Origin: Bacteroidaceae bacterium
GTDB taxonomy: Bacteria; Bacteroidota; Bacteroidia; Bacteroidales; Bacteroidaceae
Direction: 5' to 3'
Length of the DNA stretch: 64,000 bases
Assembly (NCBI GenBank): GCA_017933995.1
Contig: JAGBKI010000007.1
Span: forward strand, 1-64,000
Both the position numbers and the translations under genes were made by a program. How positions within the stretch are numbered: the first letter of the stretch is position 1; every line of letters starts with the position of its first letter. This document shows, in pieces, positions 56,843 through 64,000 of this stretch. Below the pieces are notes generated by a model. It was not told the origin of the DNA, did not search any database, and saw nothing but the letters and a program-made list of their open reading frames with translations.

Positions 56843-56988
56843 CCACAAAAACTTTCTACAGCGGACTAAATCTGCAAATTAAGCCTAAGTTTTTATAAAT
56901 TAAGGCTTAGTTTGTACAAACTTAGGCTTAGTTTGGCGAAATTAAGGCTTAATTTGCAGATTTAGTCCGCTGTAGAAAGTTTTTGTGG
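56843..56988. mobile_element. R4 AT-rich element with 44-bp perfect inverted repeats
   Basis: 56843-56886 and 56945-56988 are exact inverted copies, opening CCACAAAAACTTTCTACAGC. The 58-base centre is built from more TAAGGCTTA / TTAGGCTTA words. Related to 19061-19190, which shares the GAAAGTTTTTG end. Confidence 0.85.
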
Positions 56989-57019
56989 CACGTGCGGCGA
57001 AATTGAAAAGCACGCAAGC

Positions 57020-57367
57020 GGCACTAATCCCAAGGAAGATAGGCGGTGGCTCGGGTGTGAAAGGAAAAACTTTGTTTTCCCTTTTCTTTGCGCTCGCCTT
57101 GCACTACTCTGCTTGCGCCAAGATAGGCTGCGGCTCGGCAAAGAAAAGGAAAAACGAGGTTTTCCCTTTTCTCTGCGCTCGCCTTGCACTACTCTGCTTG
57201 CGCCAAGATAGGCTGCGGCTCGGCAAAGAAAAGGAAAAACGAGGTTTTTCCTTTTCTCTGCGCTCGCCTTGCACTACTCTGCTTGCGCCAAGATAGGCTG
57301 CGGCTCGGCAAAGAAAAGGAAAAACGAGGTTTTTCCTTTTCTCTGCGCTCGCCTTGCACTATCTTTG
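57020..57367 (+). repeat. 85-bp tandem array ending in the flavodoxin promoter (R6)
   Basis: CGCTCGCCTTGCACT recurs at 57091, 57176, 57261 and 57346, an exact 85-bp period, with a degenerate unit before the first. Each unit contains GCCAAGATAGGCTGCGGCTC and the hairpin AAGGAAAAACGAGG.TTTTCC. Only the last unit has the intact -7 box TATCTTTG (57360-57367, with TTT at 57337-57339). The others have CTACTCTG there. Confidence 0.85.
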
Positions 57368-57393
57368 CCCACCGAAGGAAACAAGACATAGCC

Positions 57394-57996
57394 ATGAAAA
57401 CACAACTCACACTCGCCCTGCTCGCGCTCGTATGCACCGCCTGCACGGCACAAACACCCAACACAAAAACCGAAACTGCCATGAATCAAAACTCCAAAGC
57501 CCTCGTGGTCTACTTTTCGCACGCTGGCGAAAACTATGCCGTGGGCAACATCGAAGTGGGCAACACCAAAATCGTGGCCGACTTCATCAGCGAAAAAACC
57601 GGTGCCGACCAGTTTGAGGTTGTCTGCGTGAAAGACTACGACATGTCCTATGCACGCCTTATCGAAGTGGCCAAAGCCGAGGCCGAGGCAGGCGAACTGC
57701 CGGCTTACAAGGACGACGTCGACACGACGCCCTATGACACCGTGTTTATAGGCGGCCCCGTGTGGTGGGGCACGTACCCGCAAGTGATGCTCACCTTCCT
57801 GCGCGACCACGACCTCAATGGAAAAACCGTCGTGCCCTTCACCACGCACGAGGGGAGTGGCCTGGCTTCGTGCGTAGACGACGTGCGCAAAGCCTATCCC
57901 CGTGCCACCATCGGCAAACCCTTTGCCATCTACGGCCACGAGGTGCGCAACGGGCGTGACAAGGTGGAGAAATGGCTCGGCCAACTTGGCTACTGA
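57394..57996 (+). CDS. exported flavodoxin
   Basis: 200 residues from the ATG at 57394. The N-terminus MKTQLTLALLALVCTAC looks like a signal peptide with a possible lipobox Cys17, then a flavodoxin fold: VVYFSHAGENYA (phosphate-binding loop), IGGPVWWGTYP and the 90s-loop-type PFTTHEGSG. It binds FMN and carries electrons or acts as an NAD(P)H oxidoreductase. An internal ATG at residue 30 could give a cytoplasmic form. The next gene is an alcohol dehydrogenase, so a redox pairing is possible. Confidence 0.88.
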   Translation: MKTQLTLALLALVCTACTAQTPNTKTETAMNQNSKALVVYFSHAGENYAVGNIEVGNTKIVADFISEKTGADQFEVVCVKDYDMSYARLIEVAKAEAEAGELPAYKDDVDTTPYDTVFIGGPVWWGTYPQVMLTFLRDHDLNGKTVVPFTTHEGSGLASCVDDVRKAYPRATIGKPFAIYGHEVRNGRDKVEKWLGQLGY

Positions 57997-58050
57997 AAAA
58001 CTCCTGGCCTATTAAAACTTTTTTAACCCCATAAGAAACTGAAACAAACC

Positions 58051-59223
58051 ATGCTTGGCAACTTTTCTTACTCCAACCCCACGCGCCTGCACTTCGGCAA
58101 GGATGCGCTGGACGCACTCAAAAGCGAACTGGCAGCCTTCGGCCCCGTCGTACAGTTGTGCTACGGCGGCGGCTCCATCAAACGAAACGGCATTTACGAC
58201 AAGGTGGTGGCCGCGCTCGCCGAGGCGGGCAAGACCGTCGTGGAGGACGCAGGCGTCATGCCCAACCCCACCGTGGACAAACTGCGCGAAGGCGCGCGTA
58301 TAGCCCGCGAAAACAACGTGGACTTCATCCTGGCCGTGGGCGGTGGCTCTACCATCGACTACGCCAAGGGCGTGAGCGTGGCCGCGCACTTCGACGGCGA
58401 CGCTTGGGAGACTTTCTACAAGCAGCAACAGGCACCGGCTCCCGGCGCACGCATTCTGCCCGTGGGCGCGGTGCTCACCATGGTGGGCACTGGCTCGGAA
58501 ATGAACGGCGGGAGCGTCATCACCAACCACGAAGAGGGCTTGAAAATAGGCAAGGTGTTCGACGAGCGCGTCATGCCCCGTTTCGCCATTCTCAATCCCG
58601 AATTTACGTACACCTTGCCCCGCTACCAGATGGTTGCAGGGTTCTTCGACATCATGTCGCACTTGATGGAGCAATACTTCTCGAATGACGACGACAACAC
58701 CAGCGACTACCTGAACGAGGGGCTGATGCGTTCGCTCGTCAGCGCCACGCGCATAGCCGTGACTGAACCCGAGAACTACGAGGCGCGCTCCAACATCATG
58801 TGGACTGCCACGTGGGCGCTCAACACGCTCCTCAAATGCGGCAAACGGCAAGACTGGATGGTTCACATGATAGGGCAGGCCATCGGCGCGCAGACCAATG
58901 CCACGCACGGTATGACGCTCAGCGCCGTTTCCCTGGCCTACTACCGACACGTCCTACCCTATGGCGAGCGTAAGTTTGCCCGCTTCGCCGAAATCGTGTG
59001 GGGCGTCCGCACAGAAGGTAAGACGCAGCGCGAAGTGGCCGAGGCGGGTATCGACGCACTCGAAGCCTGGATGAAGGAAATCGGAGTGGTGATGCGCGCC
59101 TCCGAACTGGGTGTGACCGAGGCGATGCTGGATGCCGTGGCCGACAGCACCATCATCTTCGACAGCGGATACCATCAGCTGACCCGCGAAGAGGTCATCG
59201 ACATCGTGCGAAAGAGCCTGTAA
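58051..59223 (+). CDS. iron-type alcohol dehydrogenase, NADPH-preferring (YqhD/BdhA-like)
   Basis: 390 residues. NAD(P) motif VGGGSTIDYAKG, VGTGSEMNGGSVIT, and metal-ligand histidines in SHLMEQYF, VHMIGQAIGAQ and NATHGMTLS. The N-terminal NFSYSNPTRLHFGK is characteristic of the YqhD/butanol dehydrogenase subgroup, which reduces a wide range of aldehydes. It follows the flavodoxin gene by 54 bases. Confidence 0.93.
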   Translation: MLGNFSYSNPTRLHFGKDALDALKSELAAFGPVVQLCYGGGSIKRNGIYDKVVAALAEAGKTVVEDAGVMPNPTVDKLREGARIARENNVDFILAVGGGSTIDYAKGVSVAAHFDGDAWETFYKQQQAPAPGARILPVGAVLTMVGTGSEMNGGSVITNHEEGLKIGKVFDERVMPRFAILNPEFTYTLPRYQMVAGFFDIMSHLMEQYFSNDDDNTSDYLNEGLMRSLVSATRIAVTEPENYEARSNIMWTATWALNTLLKCGKRQDWMVHMIGQAIGAQTNATHGMTLSAVSLAYYRHVLPYGERKFARFAEIVWGVRTEGKTQREVAEAGIDALEAWMKEIGVVMRASELGVTEAMLDAVADSTIIFDSGYHQLTREEVIDIVRKSL

Positions 59224-59300
59224 GGAAAGCGCTGCGCGCCAGCGATGGCGCTTATGCCAGTTTAAGAAAGACGAACATCGTTTCTTAGCGCAGCCCTATC

Positions 59301-59492
59301 TCCCAGCGGGAGTACTGAAGCCAAATCGGGGCCACGCCCCAGGTTTGCCGACACCACCAAGACCAACCCCAGCGGGGTTGCACAAGTCCGGGAGTAAAAC
59401 CGATGCTTGTGCAGCCTCGCTGAGGTTGGTTTTATGTTACGCGCATTACCGGGGCGTTGCCCCGGCCTGACATCCGCAACCCCGCTGGGGTT
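59301..59492. repeat. R1 nested palindromic element
   Basis: A diverged copy: inner AACCCCAGCGGGGTTGCACAAG at 59365-59386 pairs imperfectly with CTTGTGCAGCCTCGCTGAGGTT, and outer arms include GGGGCCACGCCCC and CCGGGGCGTTGCCCCGG. It ends AACCCCGCTGGGGTT. Confidence 0.75.
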
Positions 59493-59584
59493 GTTGCAGA
59501 CTGGCGCACAAAGGCGGAAGCGCTCGGCACCGACCAACAGCACATAAATTGCATAGCGTTGCAAGCCGTTACGACCGAAAAGCG

Positions 59585-59592
59585 TACTTTTG
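59585..59592 (+). promoter_or_regulatory. -7 box of the MBOAT gene
   Basis: TACTTTTG, 33 bases before the ATG. A TTG lies 23 bases upstream, slightly beyond ideal spacing. Confidence 0.5.
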
Positions 59593-59625
59593 CAGCCGCA
59601 AGAAAAAACAACAGCCCCGCCACCG

Positions 59626-61116
59626 ATGACCGACAGCCTGCTGACGCACTATTTCCGCCTGCTCTGCGCCTTCTTCGCTGAGCACCACGTGCTGGCCTTC
59701 GGCAGCATCCCGTTTTGGGTGTGCTTTTTAGCGTTTCTCGCCGGGTACACTTTTTTCCGTGGCAAACGCACGCGCGGCATGATGGCCTACGTCACAGCCT
59801 TCAGCCTCTTCTTTTACTACAAGGCCAACGGCGCGCTGATGCTGCTCCTGCCCACGACGGCACTCGCCACCTGGTACTTAGTGGGACGGATGCGCACGGC
59901 AAAGCGACGCAAAGGCTGGCTGCTCGCGCTCACGGTGGTGCTGAACCTGCTGCCACTGCTCTACTTCAAGTACGCCAACTTCTTGGGCACAACGTGGGCG
60001 GCACTGGTGGACGGCAACTTCGCGCCGTGGGACATTGCACTGCCCATAGGCATCTCGTTCTACACGTTCCAAGGCATCAGCTACGCCGTAGACGTCTACC
60101 GCGGCCGTTTCCGTCTGGAGCCGACGCTGCTGGAATACACGTTCTACCTCACCTTTTTCCCGCTCATCCTTGCCGGCCCCATCACGCGCGCCGGGACACT
60201 CATTCCACAACTGCGACGGAGCGGCGGCATCAGTTCGCGGACGGTGTGGCTGGGGCTGTGGCTTTTCACCGTGGGACTGCTGAAAAAAGGCGTGGCAGCA
60301 GACTACTTGGCGCAGTTCGTCAACCTCGTGTTTGACGAGCCAACAGCCTATTCCGGGTTCGAGAACCTCATGGCTGTGGCGGGCTACACGTTGCAGATAT
60401 ACCTCGACTTCAGCGGCTACAGCGACATGGCGATCGGCCTTGCCGCGATGCTGGGTTTCCGCCTGCGCGACAATTTCAACTTCCCCTACCGCGCGACGAG
60501 CGTAGCCGCCTTCTGGCGTCGCTGGCACATATCGCTGTCGACGTGGTTCCGCGACTATTTCTACATACCCCTTGGTGGCAACCGCCGGGGGCGCTGGCGC
60601 ACCTACCTAAACAACTTCCTGACGATGGTGCTTGCGGGTGTGTGGCACGGCTCTACGTGGATGTTTGCCGCGTGGGGCGCACTGCACGGCGCGGCACTGG
60701 TCGTGAACAAAGCCTGGAGGGACATTGCGCTGCCAAGCCGCTTGCGGGAAGTTCGCGTGCCCAAAGAAGTGAACACCGCCCTGTCGTGGACGCTGACGAT
60801 GGTGTTCCTGATGTGCTCGTGGGTATTTTTCCGTGCGCCGGACACGGCAACGGCGATGGCTGTGTTCAGCCAAATTTTTACCAACTTCGACCTGGCCTAC
60901 CTGCCACCGTTCGTAGCGGTGCGCACGGCCTGGTGCGCGATGCTTGTCGTGGCAGCGGCCTTCCACCTGCTCACCCCGCGCCACGCCGCACGCCTTGCCG
61001 CCGGTTTTGTATGCGCACCTTGGGGCATCAAACTCCTTATCTTCGCCGCCGCCGTGCAACTCGCCGTGACGTTCGGCCAAAGCACGGTGCAGCCGTTCAT
61101 TTACGCGCAGTTCTGA
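59626..61116 (+). CDS. MBOAT-family O-acyltransferase (AlgI/DltB-like)
   Basis: 496 residues from the ATG at 59626, with about ten transmembrane helices. Family hallmarks: LPIGISFYTFQGISYAVDVYRG, ILAGPITRAGTL, FSGYSDMAIGLAAMLGF, FWRRWHISLSTWFRDYFYIPLGGNR (YIPLGG) and the catalytic His in LAGVWHGSTWMF. It transfers acyl groups across the inner membrane to extracytoplasmic polysaccharide or teichoic-acid-like polymers. The usual SGNH/AlgJ/AlgX-like partner is not next to it, so the acceptor is unknown. Confidence 0.92.
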   Translation: MTDSLLTHYFRLLCAFFAEHHVLAFGSIPFWVCFLAFLAGYTFFRGKRTRGMMAYVTAFSLFFYYKANGALMLLLPTTALATWYLVGRMRTAKRRKGWLLALTVVLNLLPLLYFKYANFLGTTWAALVDGNFAPWDIALPIGISFYTFQGISYAVDVYRGRFRLEPTLLEYTFYLTFFPLILAGPITRAGTLIPQLRRSGGISSRTVWLGLWLFTVGLLKKGVAADYLAQFVNLVFDEPTAYSGFENLMAVAGYTLQIYLDFSGYSDMAIGLAAMLGFRLRDNFNFPYRATSVAAFWRRWHISLSTWFRDYFYIPLGGNRRGRWRTYLNNFLTMVLAGVWHGSTWMFAAWGALHGAALVVNKAWRDIALPSRLREVRVPKEVNTALSWTLTMVFLMCSWVFFRAPDTATAMAVFSQIFTNFDLAYLPPFVAVRTAWCAMLVVAAAFHLLTPRHAARLAAGFVCAPWGIKLLIFAAAVQLAVTFGQSTVQPFIYAQF

Positions 61117-61137
61117 AAGGGCCGCGCGCCGATCGGA

Positions 61138-61245
61138 AGTAGTTAAGTAGACAGTAGTAAAGTAGTTAAGCCGTTACGAAAACGCCTTGCTATTCGCTTG
61201 TTTGGGCATTCGGATTAACTACTTAACTACATAACTACAGATTAC
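61138..61245. repeat. R5-type inverted simple repeat
   Basis: AGTAGTTAAGTAGACAGTAG words oppose TTAACTACTTAACTACATAA words around the spacer GCCGTTACGAAAACGCCTTG. Same words as the kdsC-maf gap. Confidence 0.65.
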
Positions 61246-61280
61246 AATGCAGATAAACTTCCGAAAGTTGAATTACAAAA

Positions 61281-61308
61281 AAAGATTAGCCGCTCTGGGC
61301 TAATCTTT
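61281..61308 (-). terminator. terminator of the Pmp3-like gene
   Basis: Stem AAAGATTAGCC / GGCTAATCTTT with a 6-base loop, followed on the minus strand by TTTTTGTAATTC. It overlaps the gene's stop codon. Confidence 0.8.
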
Positions 61309-61458
61309 CGTATTGTTCAGAATGACCAGCGCGGCAATAGTGCCAGGCACCCAGCCGCAAGCCGTGAGAATGGCAACAATCAAAATGGAGCCACAGCCCT
61401 TGTCCAACACGGCCAAAGGCGGGAAAAGAAGCGTGAGCAGGACACGGAAACAGGACAT
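61300..61458 (-). CDS. Pmp3/YqaE-family small membrane protein
   Basis: 52 residues, ATG at 61458 to TAG at 61300. Two hydrophobic helices with the unmistakable family core FPPLAVLDKGCGSILIVAIL and CGWVPGTIAALVI. Such proteolipids influence membrane potential and salt or cold tolerance in yeast, plants and bacteria. It begins 35 bases after prfC on the same strand and ends in its own terminator, so it may be the last gene of a prfC transcript. Confidence 0.88.
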   Translation of the reverse strand: MSCFRVLLTLLFPPLAVLDKGCGSILIVAILTACGWVPGTIAALVILNNTKD

Positions 61459-61493
61459 GGCCAGTTTAGAAAAGCATTCAACAAAGCCAGAAA

Positions 61494-63065
61494 TCAGAAC
61501 TCGCTGGTGAAGTGGAAGCGGATGTGGGGGAAGTCCTGCTGCGCCATCTGGAGCACGTAGCCCGAGTCGGCCAGGAAGACGTCGCGCCCCTCGGTGTCGC
61601 GCGCCATGTACTGGTACTTGCGGCGCTTGAAGTTGTCGAGTTCGGCCTGGTCGTCGCTCTCAATCCAGCAGGCTTTGTAGAGCGAAACGGGCTGCCACGT
61701 GCAGCGCGCGTTGTACTCGTGCTCAAGGCGGTACTGTATGACCTCGAACTGTAACTGGCCCACGGTGCCGATAATCTTGCGCCCGTTGAACTGGTTGACG
61801 AACAGCTGCGCCACGCCTTCGTCCATCAGCTGCGCCACGCCTTTTTCGAGCTGCTTGGCGCGCATGGGGTCGGCATTGTCGATGTACTTGAACATTTCGG
61901 GCGAAAACGAGGGCAGACCGCGGAAGTGCAGTTTCTCGCCCTCGGTGAGCGTGTCGCCTATTTTGAAAAGACCGCCAGTGTCGGGCAGGCCCACAATGTC
62001 GCCCGGCCAAGCCTCGTCAATGGTTTCCTTGCGTTGCGCCATGAACTGCGTGGGCGAGGAGAAGCGCAACGTTTTGCCCTGGCGGACGTGCAGGTAGGGC
62101 TGGTTGCGCACAAAGCGTCCGCTACAGATTTTGCAGAAAGCGATGCACGAGCGGTGGTTGGGGTCGATGTTGGCCGTGATTTTGAAGATGAAGCCCGTAA
62201 ACTTGGGTTCATCGGGCGTAACGTCGCGCTCCTCGGCCTTGACGGGGCGCGGATAGGGCGCGATTTTGACGAAGCAGTCCAAAAGTTCCTTTACGCCGAA
62301 GTTGTTGAGCGCGGAACCGAAAAAGACGGGAGCCACGCGGGCATCGAGGTAGTCGTCCACTTGGAACGGGTCGTACACGCCGTCTACAAGCTCCAAATCC
62401 TCGCGCAGTTTCTGTGCGTCCTGCGCGCCCACAGCTCCGTCCAGCTCCTCGCCGTCGAGGGCTACGCGCATCTTCTCAGTGACGCGCTGCTTGTCGGGCG
62501 TGAAGAGGTCGAGGCTCTGCTCGTATATATTATATACGCCTTTGAAACGCTGCCCTTGGTTGATGGGCCAGGAGAGCGGGCGCACCTTTATTTGCAGTTC
62601 CTCTTCGAGTTCGTCAAGCAGATCGAACGGGTCGCGTCCCTCGCGGTCCATTTTGTTGATGAAGATAATGACGGGCGTCTTGCGCATACGGCATACGGTC
62701 ATCAGCTTTCGCGTCTGCGCCTCAACGCCTTTCGCGCCGTCGACGACGATGATGGCCGAGTCTACAGCGGTGAGCGTGCGGAACGTGTCCTCGGCAAAGT
62801 CCTGGTGGCCAGGGGTGTCGAGGATATTTACCTTGTAGCCCTCGTAGTCGAACTCCATTACGCTCGTGGTTACGCTGATGCCGCGCTGTTTTTCAATGTC
62901 CATCCAGTCGCTTGTGGCGGTCTTCTTGATTTTGTTGCTCTTTACGGCTCCGGCTACCTGTATCTGGCCGCCGAACAGCAGCAGTTTCTCGGTGAGCGTC
63001 GTCTTGCCCGCGTCGGGGTGGGAGATAATGGCGAACGTGCGCCGGCGTTGTATTTCGGGATTCAT
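61494..63065 (-). CDS. prfC: peptide chain release factor 3
   Basis: GTPase that recycles RF1/RF2 from terminated ribosomes. 523 residues: G1 [14 protein letters not shown], switch/G2 [11 protein letters not shown]3 DTPGHQDF, G4 [10 protein letters not shown], then the RF3-specific [17 protein letters not shown]. The start is the ATG at 63065 ([12 protein letters not shown]). Upstream open codons belong to the intergenic hairpin region and are not used. Confidence 0.96.
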   Translation of the reverse strand: MNPEIQRRRTFAIISHPDAGKTTLTEKLLLFGGQIQVAGAVKSNKIKKTATSDWMDIEKQRGISVTTSVMEFDYEGYKVNILDTPGHQDFAEDTFRTLTAVDSAIIVVDGAKGVEAQTRKLMTVCRMRKTPVIIFINKMDREGRDPFDLLDELEEELQIKVRPLSWPINQGQRFKGVYNIYEQSLDLFTPDKQRVTEKMRVALDGEELDGAVGAQDAQKLREDLELVDGVYDPFQVDDYLDARVAPVFFGSALNNFGVKELLDCFVKIAPYPRPVKAEERDVTPDEPKFTGFIFKITANIDPNHRSCIAFCKICSGRFVRNQPYLHVRQGKTLRFSSPTQFMAQRKETIDEAWPGDIVGLPDTGGLFKIGDTLTEGEKLHFRGLPSFSPEMFKYIDNADPMRAKQLEKGVAQLMDEGVAQLFVNQFNGRKIIGTVGQLQFEVIQYRLEHEYNARCTWQPVSLYKACWIESDDQAELDNFKRRKYQYMARDTEGRDVFLADSGYVLQMAQQDFPHIRFHFTSEF

Positions 63066-63105
63066 AGAGTGGGGTTGTAAAAAGATATAAGCCCGTATCG
63101 GGGCG

Positions 63106-63113
63106 CGAAGATA
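63106..63113 (-). promoter_or_regulatory. possible -7 box of prfC
   Basis: TATCTTCG on the minus strand, directly after the menB terminator tail and about 40 bases before the prfC ATG. One mismatch to consensus. Confidence 0.4.
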
Positions 63114-63119
63114 CACAAA

Positions 63120-63150
63120 AAAGGCGCACGCCTCTGCGACGTGCGCCTTT
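63120..63150 (-). terminator. terminator of menB
   Basis: 11-bp stem AAAGGCGCACG / CGTGCGCCTTT with a 9-base loop, followed on the minus strand by TTTGTGTATC. Twelve bases past the menB stop. Confidence 0.85.
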
Positions 63151-63162
63151 TTCAGTTGGTTT

Positions 63163-63978
63163 TCAGGGGAGTTTGGGGAACTTCGAGAAGTCGGGCTTGC
63201 GCTTTTCGAGGAATGCGCGCCCCCCCTCGTGCGCCTCGTCGAGCATGTAGTAGAGCATCGTGGCGTCGCCCGCCAACTGCTGTATACCGGCTTGTCCGTC
63301 GAGTTCGGCATTCAGCCCCGCCTTAATCATACGCAGAGCCAACGGGGAGTGCTGCATCATCTCCTCGGCCCAGGCCACGGTTTCGTCCTCAAGCCTTTCG
63401 AGCGGCACGACCTTATTGACCAGCCCCATCTGCAACGCTTCGGCAGCAGTATACTGGCGGCAAAGGAACCAGATTTCACGGGCTTTCTTCTGCCCCACAC
63501 AACGCGCGAGATAACTGGCGCCGAAACCGGCGTCAAAAGAACCTACGCGCGGCCCCGTCTGGCCAAAGCGCGCGTTTTCGCTGGCTATGCTGAGGTCGCA
63601 GACAAGGTGGAGCACATGGCCGCCGCCGATGGCATAACCGTTTACCATCGCGATGACGGGTTTGGGAAGGGCGCGTATCTGTTTCTGCACGTCGAGCACG
63701 TTCAGCCGGGGCACACCGTCGCCGCCGACATAGCCGCCACGGCCTTTCACATTCATATCACCGCCCGAGCAGAAAGCCTTGTCGCCCGCACCCGTCAGCA
63801 CGACGACGCACACTTCCTGCGCCTCGCGGCAATAGTGGAGCGCATCACCAATCTCCTGCACGGTGAGCGGGGTGAAAGCGTTGCGGTAGCGGGGGCGGTT
63901 GATGGTGATGCGGGCAATTCCCTCGTGGAAATCGAAAAGGATTTCCTCGTAGTCTTTTATCTTTGTCCAGTTTCGCAT
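63163..63978 (-). CDS. menB: 1,4-dihydroxy-2-naphthoyl-CoA synthase
   Basis: Crotonase-fold enzyme of menaquinone synthesis that cyclises o-succinylbenzoyl-CoA. 271 residues: [14 protein letters not shown], the oxyanion-hole [38 protein letters not shown], the MenB-typical [19 protein letters not shown], and [13 protein letters not shown] at the end. The start is the ATG at 63978. The other men genes would lie upstream, beyond the window. Confidence 0.97.
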   Translation of the reverse strand: MRNWTKIKDYEEILFDFHEGIARITINRPRYRNAFTPLTVQEIGDALHYCREAQEVCVVVLTGAGDKAFCSGGDMNVKGRGGYVGGDGVPRLNVLDVQKQIRALPKPVIAMVNGYAIGGGHVLHLVCDLSIASENARFGQTGPRVGSFDAGFGASYLARCVGQKKAREIWFLCRQYTAAEALQMGLVNKVVPLERLEDETVAWAEEMMQHSPLALRMIKAGLNAELDGQAGIQQLAGDATMLYYMLDEAHEGGRAFLEKRKPDFSKFPKLP

Positions 63979-64000
63979 TACAATAAACTTTAGGCCGCGC

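Larger units (their letters stand above)
56053..57393. other. 1.3-kb gene-free repeat cluster
   Basis: Contains, in order, an R6 promoter-hairpin module (56072-56158), an R1 element (56164-56308), an R2 element (56339-56591), an R1 element (56590-56814), an R4 palindrome (56843-56988) and the R6-type 85-bp tandem array (57020-57367). Almost every base belongs to a repeat. Confidence 0.8.
59224..59625. other. gene-free stretch with an R1 element
   Basis: About 400 bases between the alcohol dehydrogenase and the MBOAT gene. It contains the R1 element at 59301-59492 and the MBOAT -7 box. No gene. Confidence 0.7.

Noticed and set aside
57020-57367. 85-bp repeats as CRISPR or as an N-terminal extension of the flavodoxin
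   Set aside because: There are no spacers, and the open frame through the repeats gives a repeated nonsense peptide. The ATG at 57394 follows a promoter and starts a proper signal peptide.
63066-63311. 82-codon upstream extension of prfC
   Set aside because: It covers the menB terminator and part of menB antisense. The RF3 family starts at [11 protein letters not shown].

Overview
The window comes from a GC-rich member of the Bacteroidales, most likely Prevotellaceae-like. The evidence is the Bacteroidetes-type ATP synthase order (atpD-atpC-membrane protein-atpB-atpE-atpF-atpH-atpA-atpG), promoter -7 boxes of the TAnnTTTG type instead of Shine-Dalgarno/sigma70 signals, and secreted proteins ending in a type IX secretion (T9SS) sorting tail of the form YDLQGRRV..GVY...G.KV..K. 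Both KDO enzymes (kdsB, kdsC) point to a Gram-negative outer membrane. Species cannot be named from sequence alone.

Layout. 2-925: 5'-truncated DUF262/HNH gene, a possible defence gene. 1031-18732, minus strand: pgk, nth, ribE, glgB, a MORN-repeat secreted protein, kdsB, a class A penicillin-binding protein, an LRR surface protein preceded by an unlisted 59-residue gene, and a 1477-residue secreted papain-like peptidase. 19473-27571, plus strand: the complete F1Fo ATP synthase cluster, interrupted between atpB and atpE by a lower-GC four-helix-bundle (S23/IVP family) gene. 27694-31546: galactose module galM, MFS transporter, galK. 31878-39357, minus strand: thrA (aspartokinase-homoserine dehydrogenase), ackA, an OmpA-family protein, an RluA-family pseudouridine synthase coupled to a nitroreductase, and a GH25 lysozyme. 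39922-52315, plus strand: DUF2520, kdsC, maf, a lipoprotein, a T9SS cargo protein, a sulfatase, a YihY-like membrane protein, a BadF-type sugar kinase, an ABC-F ATPase, and grpE-dnaJ behind a textbook sigma54 site. 52366-56052, minus strand: comF, a zinc-ribbon membrane lipoprotein, a U32 protein. 57394-61116, plus strand: flavodoxin, iron alcohol dehydrogenase, MBOAT acyltransferase. 61300-63978, minus strand: a 52-residue Pmp3/YqaE protein, prfC, menB.

Gene content is largely housekeeping. The unusual material lies between genes. I separate these non-coding repeat families: R1, nested GC-rich palindromes built on AACCCCAGCGGGGTT (14031-14280, 56164-56308, 56590-56814, 59301-59492); R2, about 250 bp with near-perfect 40-bp terminal inverted repeats (56339-56591, degenerate copy 13745-13990); R3, exactly 185 bp with 17-bp terminal inverted repeats, one copy flanked by a 5-bp direct repeat (31676-31860, 50197-50381); R4, AT-rich palindromes around TTAAGCCTTAA (19061-19190, 56843-56988); R5, oligonucleotide repeats in inverted orientation around a spacer, one of which encloses the gene inserted in the ATP synthase operon; R6, hairpin-plus-promoter modules upstream of three unrelated genes, one expanded to an 85-bp tandem array. 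No transposase, integrase, CRISPR array, tRNA or rRNA gene was seen.
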